Below are positions 10,182 to 21,094 of a stretch of 64,000 bases of DNA, piece by piece. Each line of letters opens with the position of its first letter. Position 1 is the stretch's first letter. The translations under genes and the position numbers were made by a program. The DNA is from Kalmusia sp. IMI 367209. Lineage: Eukaryota; Ascomycota; Dothideomycetes; Pleosporales; Didymosphaeriaceae. The stretch is taken from positions 2,232,001 through 2,296,000 of the forward strand of contig JAPEUQ010000004.1 of NCBI GenBank assembly GCA_027946365.1, given 5' to 3'. The notes beneath the pieces are model-generated. The model did not search any database and was not told the DNA's origin. It saw only the letters and a program-made list of their open reading frames with translations.

Positions 10182-13100
10182 ATGTCTTTCTCTCTCTCGA
10201 GTCGAAATATTCATCTTGAAGGTACTATCCTTCACGCCGAATGTGGAGATGCGGCAGGCGGTTGGCCTGCCTCACAATTCCACCTTGATGTTGTTCTGGG
10301 AAATGACAACGGCAAGTTCAGATGGTTTTGGCGAGACTTTCAACTTTCAGCTTCCGATATTCGTCTCGAGGGTAGTATCCTCCATGCTAAACTCAATCCA
10401 ATCTCTGGGGAGCCCTGCGAAGCTTCTATTGACTTAGATGAACGCATCTGCAATCGGTATGGTGAGCTGACATATGAGCACGGCAATGATGTGTACAGCA
10501 GGATCGGGCAGACTAAGACATCGGATGGTGCTTTTGCGATTGAAAACTGGCCGCAAGATTCGTTCGACCTAGAGGATGACGAGAGAAAGAGGAGGGATGA
10601 CTTGTTTGCCTCGACGGCTCAGGCTCAGAAGGAAACTACAGACACATACTTCAGCGATTTATCTCTGTATCAGTACGCACCTCTCCTGTCGTCAAGGTCT
10701 ATCCGTCTAGTGAAGATCGCCCCACAAGGTGCTCCCCCGGTGCTGGTACATCTTACTATACAAGAGTTCGATATAGACGATGCGCCACCTTTCGCGGGAT
10801 TATCCTACACCTGGGGTAATCCATTCCCCTCTGATACACCAGAAGTCGACCGCCGTTTTCGAGAGTCAATGACGATCTGTTGTAATGGTAAGTGACTATG
10901 TTCGAAATCATGGCGCTTGGTAGATGACTGGAACACGAGTGGCACTTAGGAACTATAAGACACACGATGAATGGTTTATGACTGTACTCGGGGGCTGATT
11001 TAATGATAGGCAAACGATTGCAAGTGGGACGGAATCTGTACGAAGCTATGCGCCGCATTCGCACCAGCAAATTCGAAGAGCCTCGCGAGGAACTGTACAA
11101 CAAAACACAATTGATCTGCGACTCGGAAGAGGGGCATCACATAGCCGTCGAGCGTCTCTTGCGCGAAGGTGCTGACGTCCATGCATACGACAAATTCGGT
11201 TGTACAGCTCTTCACTATGCCGCAGGGAATGGGCACGTGCTGATCGTCAAAGCACTAGTCTATGCTGGGAGCAATATTCTAGCTATCGATGATGACGGTC
11301 GCACGCCTTTGGACTGCGCCAAAACCGAACTCTCCTATTCCGGTCCTTGGTTTGAGATCCAGCAGTTCCTAGATCACCAGCTAAAGGAAAGCACCGGAAA
11401 ACGAAGGGAAGAGTCCTGTCTCCGAGGGCAGGTCTCTGACGCTGAATATTTCTGGATTGATGCGATTTGTATCAACCAGGAAGACGACCTGGAAAAGTCA
11501 TCTCAAGTCGCGCTGATGGGGGAGATCTACAAGAAAGCGGTGAATGCTATAGTGTGGCTTGGGTCAACCTATGATAAATGGGATGATCCATCACTCACAT
11601 TATTACAGGGGATATGGACGCTAGAAGGAGCCAGGAAGGGAGGACAAATTGAAGATGCAGTGTTGGAGAGAATGCTTGCGCTTTTCGATAAACCGAATCC
11701 GTATGATGTGGTGAATGACGGGTATGATCCGGCTAGCTTCGCTGTTCGCGATTGGATCAACACGTTCGATGGCAACTCGCTGTTTGACGGCTGGCTTCTA
11801 GGACCGCCTCTTTTTCACAGGACCTGGTTCTCTCGCGTGTGGATCTTGCAAGAGGTATTCATGTCGAAGGATATCTCAGTGGTGTGTGGGCAATATATCA
11901 TTCCTTGGGATATCCTCATTTTTATGTCTTCTTTCATAGAAGGCATGAAATCAAGTTTTCGCTACAAGAGGTCAGAGCAAAAATGTATCATTGGTGCTCT
12001 GCTTGTGGCCGGTAGAAGTGAACGTGTGCCAGCGTTGCAGCTCGAAAGATGGAAGCGATTGTTCAAACGACGAGGCAAGCTTCCGATGTTGAATGCACTT
12101 CAATTGACGCGGAATGCTCACGGCACGGACCCACGAGATAAGGTATTCTCTGCGCTTTCATTTTCCGCGATGACGCACACGACAAAAAGCGGTCTAGAGG
12201 TTTTCGAGCCCAACTATACAATGACTGTGGAAGAGCTATACACTGATGTTGGAAAAGCGCTATTGGAAGGTCATGGTCCTTGTGCACTCTCACTTGCTGG
12301 TATGCGAAGGGGAGGCAAAGACTCCAATTTCCCCTCATGGGCCCCGGATCTACGAATACCTCTTGCAGCATCGCCTAGCGGGATTGACGTTGAGCACAAG
12401 AACCATCTGAGAACCATTAGCCAGAACGCTATTATCGATCATACCACAGGGAATCTTTCGACCGACCTTCTACGCATTCTCCCAGATAATGAGCTACAGG
12501 TTGCTGGCTTGATTTGGGACACTATCACGGAGATTACGCCACCCGGACTACGTGACGTCGGTAACGAGCTAGAAAACCTCGCCACATGGATCAATTTTCT
12601 CGACACCTTTGAGCATTCCGACGGCAGCAAGGTGCAAGCCCTTTGGCATACGCTCATCGAGCATCAATCAGATATTCCGTCAGACCTTGATGAAGTCAAC
12701 TTCTGCGAGTGGCTGGTATTCCACTGCTGCACTGCTATCTTTGATCTACGCGAATACCTCCACACATGCGTCCAGCACTTCACCATCCCTGACATCGATG
12801 AAGCGGCGACCACCACCCTAGAAGAAAGACCTGAGCATGTCAAATCGCTCATTCAAAAAGCGAGGCACCTCTTCGCCGCATTGAATATGACCTTCGACAA
12901 CGAAGAAACCAACCTCCAGCGCTCTCTTCGCACCCTCTTCAGCCCTACCACCGACATCGACATCGACGCCGACACCGATCTCTACGACGTTTGGGAACAG
13001 ACCGCCCCCCTTGCCGAGCTCTTCGGGCGCATGATACAGGCAAAAGATCCCTCGCGGCGGCTAATAAGATTGAAGAATCACGGTGGCGTGGGCGCGGCGC

Positions 13101-13288
13101 CGGAGATGGCGCAGGTGGGTGATGTATTGTGTTTGTTACATGGGGCTCGAGTGCCATATGTGCTGAGAAAGAGGGCGGATGGAAGGTATACATTGGTGGG
13201 CGAGGCGTTTGTGGAAGGTTTGAAGGCGGGGCATGTGCTGCTTGAGAGGATGTTAGAGGGGCAGGTGAGGAGAATTGGTATTGTATAG
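10182..13288 (+). CDS. CVNH-HET-ankyrin multidomain protein (heterokaryon incompatibility type)
   Basis: Exons 10182-10887 and 11010-13288 (122-nt intron) give 994 residues. Residues 1-98 form a cyanovirin-N homology (CVNH) lectin-like domain: two similar halves, each with a FxxSxxxIxLEGxxLHA core and a dG.f.W or N.yGeLty end. The HET domain starts near 165 (FAGLSYTWGNP) and reaches NLYEAMRRIR at 244-253. It is then interrupted by ankyrin repeats (about 268-358, with DKFGCTALHYAAGNGH and DDDGRTPLDCA). It resumes at 383 with FWIDAICINQEDD, then IVWLGS, WFSRVWILQEV and RDKVFSALSF. HET domains trigger cell death on non-self contact in filamentous ascomycetes; CVNH domains can bind mannose glycans. 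A role in recognition is inferred. The domain order is unusual because the ankyrin block lies inside the HET core. Confidence 0.88.
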
Positions 13289-13746
13289 GGCGAAGAGAAG
13301 GCGATGACGAGGGTACTTTAAGAAATGCCTATGAATTGCGTGACGTGAAACTTCTCATAACAAACCGTATATCATTGGACTAGATATTGACTGTAATGCT
13401 TCGCACACTTGGCCAGCTCAGATCTCCGTGTACGAATACAAGAAGAGAGCGCCAAATAATAGCTAATGTACCACAGTATTCAAGAAAAGACAATATAACC
13501 AATGTGTTTCACGTACCGTGGCGGTACTATTGCTCCAAGCCTAACTCCACAATCGCCCGCCCAGAAAGACGTATAGACACATTCAGTATACATATATTGG
13601 GTTAAAAAGTCCTCCTTCTCAATCCCTTCCAACGGCAAAGCGCGTCAGATTATTCTTGATACCACTGAGTTAGAGTGTTGAAACACTAAACAGTGTGCAG
13701 GAATTCGCATGCCGGACGCACCTCTCGTAGTTATCTAGGTGCATCT
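13289..13746. other. Intergenic between convergent genes
   Basis: Tail-to-tail spacer between the HET gene and the RING/membrane gene. It is AT-rich and holds no supported gene. Confidence 0.4.
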
Positions 13747-14686
13747 TTAAATCTTCTTGTAAAAGTAGAAGATTAAAATGCCGAATACAAGCCAATGAGC
13801 TCTCGCGTTCCACAACAAACAACGGAATAACAGATGGGACGGACGTGTGTAGCCCAGCTGGGTTGCTGAGATGCTGAATGACCTCAGGCCAAACGTGACC
13901 GCGGCGCTCTGTGCTGCTTTTTTGTACGGATTGTTGTCGTTCAAGGCCTTGCGAACACACAACGTGATTGCAATCCCGGCTAGATAGATACAAAGAGCCA
14001 CGACAGGATTTCCAGACATATGGAGAGTGAACCACACCTCTCAGTAGCAATCGGGAGGAGTGTGGGACAGTTCCGTCAGGATTACGACTGTGGCCCAGGT
14101 CCAGAAGTACTGGATCAGTACGTACAGACCAATTAGAAGTGGCGCCAGAAAATGGGTGACGCAGAGACGTTGAGCCAAAATCGTATCAACCTCCCCACGA
14201 GCGAGATTGAGGCAGTCAGTATTCCACTGTTGAAGTTGTTGCGCTGCCGTAGCCTCTCCACAGGATTCTTTGAGAATATATTGTACGATGCCAGTCGCAA
14301 TGTTGACGTTGGGTTGAAAACGGCCAGCACTTCGTCACTGTGATGAATCGTCGCGTCATCGTCATTGGTAGTAGCGGTGGGGCCTGAGGAACGTTCTGAG
14401 GGACATTCTGTAGGATGTTCTGTGGTATTGCCCGCGGATAAAGGGTGCGGCATATGACACATTGCATGGGGTGTCCGGAGCGATGAAGATCTACGAAGCA
14501 CTCGCTCCCTATAAGATGACCGCAAGGGGCTTCTAGAGCGTTGCAGGCTGAGTCTAGCTCGTCTGCTACACTGAAGACTCGGACACAAATAGGGCATTCG
14601 TTTCGATCACGAGGAATATTCGCGCGTCGCCGGAGGGCATAGGGACGGCGCATGCCAAGTTCGCAAAGCTCGTATCGCGTGGCCAT
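13747..14686 (-). CDS. RING-type zinc finger membrane protein, reading frame broken twice
   Basis: Start ATG at 14686. Residues 31-79 form a RING-like finger: C31-x2-C34, C55-G-H57, C63 and C76-x2-C79; the sixth ligand position is Gly (CGHLIG). The reading frame then shifts at GGGG (plus strand 14379-14382) and AAAA (14317-14320). With one base more in each run, the frame stays open through a polar linker into a transmembrane helix (FLAPLLIGLYVLIQYFWTW). A 48-nt intron (14085-14038, gtaatc...gagag) then removes an in-frame TGA, and the last exon (14037-13747) encodes further hydrophobic segments ending in FYFYKKI. Repaired length is 297 residues. Fungal proteins of this type are presumed membrane-anchored ubiquitin ligases; function here is inferred. 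The breaks may be sequencing errors or a real lesion. Confidence 0.6.
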
Positions 14687-17600
14687 GATAAGAGCTTTAA
14701 GCCTGGAGTGCCCAAGAAAGATTAGTTATGTTCTGTAGGAGCTTATAGATTTGAAGTCGGACAGACTGTGTCGCTTGTGACGGCGCTCTTCCGGAAAGAT
14801 GTTACTCAAGCAACTTATCTTGGTAACAGGATCAGAATGAGTTGATCTGAATAACTTGTTAATCGAATCTAGTGGTTGACAGTTGACAAGCGGTGACTAG
14901 AATCTGTTGTTGGGTTCAGTTGAGAAAGAGATCGAGGATTTTATAACAGGAACCTGGAAGAAGGTGATCATTGCTATGCTGGCTCAATGACTAATGTGTC
15001 TTCATCGACGGTGAAACGTTGTGCCAACATGTTCCACATCAAGCTTATTAAGCGAAGAGTCACTGCAATCAACTTCACGTCAAATGATTTACATGTCGTA
15101 TGGACAGTCTGAATGGATGGAACGCACATCATATAGACAAAATCAAAATTTCTCCGAGCAGCAAAACATGACCTTATCTCCCCCCTGTGCTAGTGATATG
15201 GAGACTGATGGTAGGACAAGAGGAGAGGTGTTGTCCCATTTAGGACAAAGATATAGTAAGCCTATATCAAGTAAATCCACTTCACTAACTATAAACTTCA
15301 TAACACACACCAGAAACCGTGCTCAGGCTACAATTCATATGATGGGCATAAAAATCAAATGCTCATGGTATACCACTATACCTAAGTATGCATTGTGTTT
15401 AGGAAGATTACCTCTTCCTTCTTTACGTAAAATTGAATGAACACACAATGTATTGCTCGTTAATACACAATGTGTACTCTATGCTCTATTCTTATCAATC
15501 AAAGTGAGCTCACTATGGCGTATTGAATGCACACAAGCATCACACGGTGAATGAGCCATGAACAGGGCAACTAGCGCTAGGTTTCTCTTGCATATTTACA
15601 ATGTGCTTCCTTAAGATGTACAATGCATATGAAGATGACATGAACCGGTCATGTTCATCAATTGTGTCGAATTTTGTGGTCTTACATCCTAAAGCGGCGG
15701 AAGGTGAGGGCTTACCGAAAATACATCAGGTGAGTTGAAGGTAATCTAAGCACATAGGTCGAGTCTCTTTATTTGAAAAGGCCGAGAATGCGTAATGCAG
15801 AGAAGAGACGGCAGTCGGACACAGTGAGAGAAATGTCCGAGTCACGGCATGGAAAATCCCGAGGCAGGACTAGAATCTAGAAGATTATCAGAGATGGACT
15901 TCGCTTCATCTTTCACTCGGCCTTATATCTGGTGTTCTCACGTGGACATGCCCACGGCTGGATTGAGATGGACAGGAAATCCAGGATATGAATCGTGGAG
16001 GCCTGTTGAGGCTTAAACTGCGGAGAAGTCACATCACCCGTAAGTCTCTGCCTTCCCGTGACCTAAAATACACAGATAGGATCCTGTAAGCTGGGTATCA
16101 TTCCGATATCAGTAAAGATTGTTACAGTAGTGAATCGCAGTTGAACCTAGTAGCCGGCTTTTTCGGACTAGAGCTCGTTGTGTCACACTTGAGGCTTGAA
16201 TGCTCCCTTCATTTGTCAGGATGGCAAAAGTCGCACCATCCTCCAAACCCCGTTTCCTTCTGTGCAACAGTAGGATATAGCCACTGGATTGACCCGGTGC
16301 CCAAAGGTATAACAGTTCCGCATGTCAGGATTGATTATGTCGTATCTTTGCTGGATGCATCCTTGTTGAAGTCTTCTGACATTCCACGTACCTACGAAAG
16401 GTTAGATTACATAGTCGGTTCCTTAAACCGTATCCATGGTTAGATTGCTGAATAGTGCTTCTCAATTTCAGTGACTTGTTATTTATTTGTTTGTGTGAAT
16501 GAGGAAAAGAAGTTTTAACATTCTTATGCGAAGCTCCACGCCCCTCAGCTCGATTCATTGTTTTCAAGTCGTTGGCGCAGTTAGGTCTCGACACAAGGCT
16601 TCATTGACCGAACGTAGTGACTTGATCTGATGACGCCATCCGTACAAACGATATTACCGAATCTCGAAACGACCGAATCATCCGACCAGGCAGGTGGACT
16701 GTAATCAGCCTCAAAAAGCTTCTTCGCGAAACAGATATCCGGGATGAACGGGAAAACACAGCACGCCAATGAGATAGTGTTCCACATTGATAGGTGTGCT
16801 CGGAGAGGACTACATTGGTGTGGTGTGCAGGTGTTGGTGGATCATACACTATTCCCCGAAAGGCCAAGGCCCACCGTGAAGTCTCCGTAATATCGCCGCT
16901 CCAATGCATACGGATCTTGTTCAAGCAAGGCGTGGGGGCGTGAACTGCGGTTTAAGCGAGCAAGAATCGTTATAACAACCACGACACAATTCGAGCGAGT
17001 CGAAACACGTCATCGGTACGCGAAGCCGCTCTGGCGATATCGGGTTTTTTGGTCCCCGAAAAGAGCTCATAGTATACGAGGTATGTTAGGGTCCTTCGTT
17101 TGTTGGTAATGTATAACGCGCATGTACGCCCGAAGCCACTGACGTGTAGAACTCGGTGAGATCGTACTTTTGGCAATTTGAACCCACAATGCGAGCGAGG
17201 AGATAAGCCCACACGTGCACAGTTCAGATGGAAAAATCTGGCGTAACTCCTTTTCCATCTTTTCGTTCTTTTCTTCTAGTGCGAGTATTGCCCGATCATG
17301 TCCAGGGTGCCATTATTAGCCAAGACTCTACTCGATCCGGACCCACTCCAGGGCGATAGCTGACTGCGTTGGGCTTAGAGTAAGGAAATGTTGCCAATAT
17401 CTGTTGGTGTGATTCGTGTGGTTGGGGCCCGCTCGCTTGCTCAACAGGATGTGTTGCTGTATGGGGAGGATGCACCCGGGGTGGCGTTGATGATGCTAAT
17501 CGCTTAAGCTTGCTGGCCGAACCAAATTGAATTAGTGAATCATGCATACGCGCATCTCGTGAAATGCAAATGCTTCCTTACTGCGTACATCGCACTCGGT

Positions 17601-17824
17601 GTCGAGGCCTGACTGAACAAGCACAACCAAGCCCCTCTAACAAGATATATTGTGGACTATCGCCCGTAAGCTTCTATGTACGCGTAGTTAATGCATATGT
17701 ACATAATTACAAGGTGAAATTAGTGAAGTGGCGACCCACAGCAGGCTACAGTCTCAGGTCTTTGGTTGACATAGAGTCGATCTCTCTTAAGTGAACTCGG
17801 ACCTACAACACCAAGACAACTGGA
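14687..17824. other. Gene-poor 3.1 kb, AT-rich
   Basis: No gene could be supported. A 139-codon open frame at 15021-15440 is serine/threonine-rich with no domain. Short repeated words (acacaatgt near 15440-15475) are present, but there are no long terminal repeats, primer-binding site or transposase motif. Minus-strand frames at 16580-17260 contain protein-like pieces without splice continuity. The region may be decayed transposon sequence, which would need a repeat search to show. Confidence 0.4.
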
Positions 17825-18658
17825 TTATTCTTCGAGGTCCTGCAAAAGTTGCACTAGATCATGGTTGAACAGCATCTTCCGCTCTTCTTCCAAGCTCGCC
17901 TTTACTAACTCAAGAATCTCGTGACTGAGAATTGCCCTCGGAGGCGGGTTATCCATCTTCGAAAGAGTATAAATCAGTCGGGCAATAGTCTTCGGGTCGG
18001 CAGTTTTTACAGTGTCCAAGCTCTTCACCCATAATTTTCCGTCCATATGATCGTATTCAGGGACAGGTATTTCTCCATACACCATGCTCTTGCTAGTCGC
18101 ATCCGTAGCGAGATGTCCGGGCTTCACACTGACCAACTTGATACCCCACTCCGGCTTCATCTCCTGTCTCACAGCTTCCGTGAAGCCTTCAACCGCAAAT
18201 TTGCTCGCAGACAAGGCGCTCAGCATGGGCACTCCGAAGGCGCCCATCATACTCGATACTTGGATGATAATACCGCCGGAAGGTGTCTGCGTACGCATGG
18301 TCTGAATGGCTTTTTGTGTAATGGTAGCGACGGCAAAGAAGTTCACGTCAAATTGATGACGAATTTGAGCCTCACTTAGAGTCTCAAGAGGACCGACCAG
18401 ACTGAATGCAGCATTATTGATTACGGCGTCGACACGTCCAAATTTTTCAACGGCAGAAGCGAAGGCGGCGTCGATATCTGAACGAGAGGTGACATCTAGT
18501 TTGAGTGGAAGGTAGTTGTTGGCTGTGGTGCCATCGAAGGAAAGATCAGCCGGGTCGCGGGCGGTCGCAATAACTATGTCGCCAGAGTTTAAAAGGGTCT
18601 GGGCTATAGCATGGCCAAAGCCACGACTGGAACCAGTGATGAGATAGACGCGAGACAT
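17825..18658 (-). CDS. Short-chain dehydrogenase/reductase with substituted catalytic tyrosine
   Basis: A single-exon gene of 277 residues with a classical SDR layout: TGSSRGFG cofactor loop at 8-15, LDVTSRSDID at about 54-63, NNAA at 81-84, and the catalytic segment Ser135/136...Lys153. The usual YxxxK is replaced: the sequence reads LSALSASKFAVEG, so Leu149 occupies the tyrosine position before Lys153. The codon is TTG, not a simple one-base change from TAT/TAC. The C-terminal part is typical of fungal SDRs that act on small metabolites. Without the tyrosine, normal oxidoreduction is doubtful; the protein may be inactive, use another residue, or have a binding role. Gene identity as an SDR is secure; its substrate is unknown. 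Confidence 0.9.
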   Translation of the reverse strand: MSRVYLITGSSRGFGHAIAQTLLNSGDIVIATARDPADLSFDGTTANNYLPLKLDVTSRSDIDAAFASAVEKFGRVDAVINNAAFSLVGPLETLSEAQIRHQFDVNFFAVATITQKAIQTMRTQTPSGGIIIQVSSMMGAFGVPMLSALSASKFAVEGFTEAVRQEMKPEWGIKLVSVKPGHLATDATSKSMVYGEIPVPEYDHMDGKLWVKSLDTVKTADPKTIARLIYTLSKMDNPPPRAILSHEILELVKASLEEERKMLFNHDLVQLLQDLEE

Positions 18659-20107
18659 GACAGACGACGCAAAAACAAACGGAAGTGAGAAATAGTTCGT
18701 AAGACTTGGTTATGTATGTAAGATCCACGCTGCGGGCTTTAGTTCCGCTGTCATGGTGCCAGGTAAGAAGCGTGTGATTGGCCTGGCCACCTTGTGGCAC
18801 TCCGCAGATTTCTTATTATTTTCTTATCCTATAATCGTCAATTCTAAATGGTTATGACACCTAGTCTATCTTGCTTACATGTTCATACTACTTTTCCAAA
18901 ATATTGCCTGTGGCGTTAGCAAGCGTTCGCTTAAGTGCGCTTGTGCCCGCACAAGCGTGTTCATTCCCATTTTCTGGAATGATTTGACAAGTGGCCTGAG
19001 TCTGAACTCTCAATGGAAGCCTCCAACATATGAAGCCATTACAGTATGCATGAGGAGACCAATGATCAAGAGGTGTAAGAAACTGTGCGGAATTTCACAG
19101 TTTGATGCCGCGTTTGCTGCACAATGTTTACTCGGTGTATATACCTATAAGTGTTTAATTGTTTACAAGTTGACGCAACTATCAAAGGTCAGGCTTTAGT
19201 TGTGCGCTACTGCTCTGTTGCAACCGTGAAACAAGGACATACATATCCTCGGTGCAGGTAGCGGGTTTTAGCCTCGGTAGATGCGACATGGTCAACTTGA
19301 AAAGCGGCAAAAGGTATCAGATGCCTATTTGCGACTATAATCTTCGTGATCATCGCGATTCTGAAGTATCGTTGCTGCTCAGGTACTGGAAATGAAACAA
19401 AGCACGGCTTATGGTGAGGGGTCTTCGTTCACTATTTCGCAGTACGGCACGGCTTGGGATCGCGGATTTCAACCGGGAATCACCGCTGCTAATTAACGAA
19501 GTAACGGCAAAGGTCAGTATTAATGCGAAAGTCATGATGCCGTTGCCAACGCTTCGCCATCTTTTCATGTTAACTAGAGCTACCGTGGTGAATCGTGCTG
19601 GTGATCTTTGATCACCAGTGGTCTTCGTTACCGGATGCGATGCTGGTGTCGCAGGACCTTTCGGCTGATCTTGCACTTCGTCATATCTGCAGTCAGAAAG
19701 CAAGGTTTGGGAATTTACCGATCTTGTATTTGGGAAGTGGTTTATTCGCGAGCTCCGTCGTGTTAGCAACCTTCCAAGCTTTGAAAGCGCGTCCACATAG
19801 TATCCATGATTACCTTGTGACCACCGTAGTAGGAGAGATAGCGTCAAGCATAGAGTATGATGAATTGGACTGTTGTATATGGACAGGTACCCTATGGAGA
19901 TTAGGAGATGCCGAAAAACTAGTGCAGGGGCCACCGCCGGACCAATATGGCGCGAGGCGATTGACTAGTGTATTTCTATCCTTTGGCACCGCCATGCCTC
20001 TCTACATACAGTCCAAAGTTACGAACACGGCGGAGGAAAGAGCTTCGAGATGGCCTCGTTGATGTATGCGGAATGGCAACCTGGACAACGACATAGCTAT
20101 ACAATCT
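18659..20107. other. Intergenic 1.45 kb with unresolved coding-like minus-strand frames
   Basis: From about 19350 to 20060 the minus strand carries overlapping open frames that look partly protein-like (for instance a hydrophobic stretch IMTFALILTFAVTSLISS). They do not join into one reading frame with acceptable introns, and no family was recognised. This may be a decayed gene or chance. Nothing is supported at 18659-19350 beyond the SDR promoter. Confidence 0.35.
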
Positions 20108-20383
20108 TTAGCTACACCTCATATACGCCTTCTCCGCTCTACGAACCTTTGAAGCCCCAGGCAAATCACTCATGCCTCCGGAGTAGTCCACACAAGCTGC
20201 CATCTGAGCAGCGGTTCCATTGCGCGAGGCATTTTGCGACAAGCAGAGCGATGAGTTGATAACGTCGAAGCACGCGTATTCGGTGTCGGTGGGGCAAGGG
20301 TTCGTGGCTTTCAGCGAGGAAGGCAGAGCGTGTACGCCTGCTAGAACGGCGTATAACGCGAAGAAGGTGGATCTCGGAACCAT
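20108..20383 (-). CDS. Small secreted cysteine-containing protein
   Basis: A 91-residue single-exon frame. Residues 1-20 (MVPRSTFFALYAVLAGVHAL) are a clear signal peptide. The mature part has Cys at 30, 38, 47, 64 and 90 and possible N-glycosylation sites at NSS, NAS and NGT. Size, signal and cysteine content fit the usual description of candidate fungal effectors or small extracellular proteins, but no family was recognised. The odd cysteine number could mean one free cysteine or a dimer. It lies between gene-poor flanks, facing away from the DUF1996 secreted gene. Confidence 0.65.
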   Translation of the reverse strand: MVPRSTFFALYAVLAGVHALPSSLKATNPCPTDTEYACFDVINSSLCLSQNASRNGTAAQMAACVDYSGGMSDLPGASKVRRAEKAYMRCS

Positions 20384-21094
20384 CGTGAGTGATGCGATGT
20401 GTATCGAATAACTCTTGTCTGGATGCAGGCAGTAGATAGATATTATTTTCTTTTCATTTCCGTATACGTCGCATGGCCGACAGGCACGTTCCCAGGTTTG
20501 CTTGCTCTGTCCTCAACACAGCATCTGCACAATTATCTTCCATATGAAAATAACCGAGCGTTTCTGCCTCACCATCCCACACGAAAGGTACATGTGGCGG
20601 GTATCTCATTACCCGCAATATCGAGCCGCCACATGCCATGTGGGGAGCGCCAAGTCTACTCATTATCTTCGGTGCTGCGATCCAGGATGCGAAAGTGCGG
20701 AGCAATACGTATAGATAGAGTCAAATTGAGCAACGGCCTTGATTCGAGGTCCCCTTCGAAACAAGGAGGGCGTCAACCAGGGGGCGTTGTCGGTACTCGT
20801 TGTATCACCCTTCGAGATGTTTCGAGGCTTCATATGGAGCTGCAGATCCCATGTTCCCGCTATCTTCTGCCCCCTTGAGGCCAATATATGTTCCTATGAT
20901 CCTTCAAGACCCTAGCTGGTCCCGCATATGTACCTATGATATGGACTGGCGGAAGCCCATTGCTCAGCATGTCTTGGCTCGAACGTCTGAGATAGTAATA
21001 ACGTCTCCAGCCCAAATATCGCTATCAAGTTACCTTAGTTAGAAGCAACCCCCTTTCGAGGATCTTCAAGCTTTCAGTGAAGCCTCACAGCACG
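20384..21094. promoter_or_regulatory. Divergent promoter region between two secreted-protein genes
   Basis: The small secreted protein (minus) and the DUF1996 gene (plus) start 711 bp apart facing outward, so both promoters lie here. The plus strand near 20880-20940 has two similar words (tatgttcctatgat and tatgtacctatgat), a possible repeated element. No gene is supported inside. Confidence 0.35.

Noticed and set aside
14038..14085. In-frame TGA as proof that the RING/membrane gene is dead
   Set aside because: It lies inside a well-placed 48-nt GT-AG intron that keeps the frame.
15021..16070. Possible LTR retrotransposon remnant
   Set aside because: Short repeated words only; no paired terminal repeats, primer-binding site, or reverse transcriptase or integrase motif.
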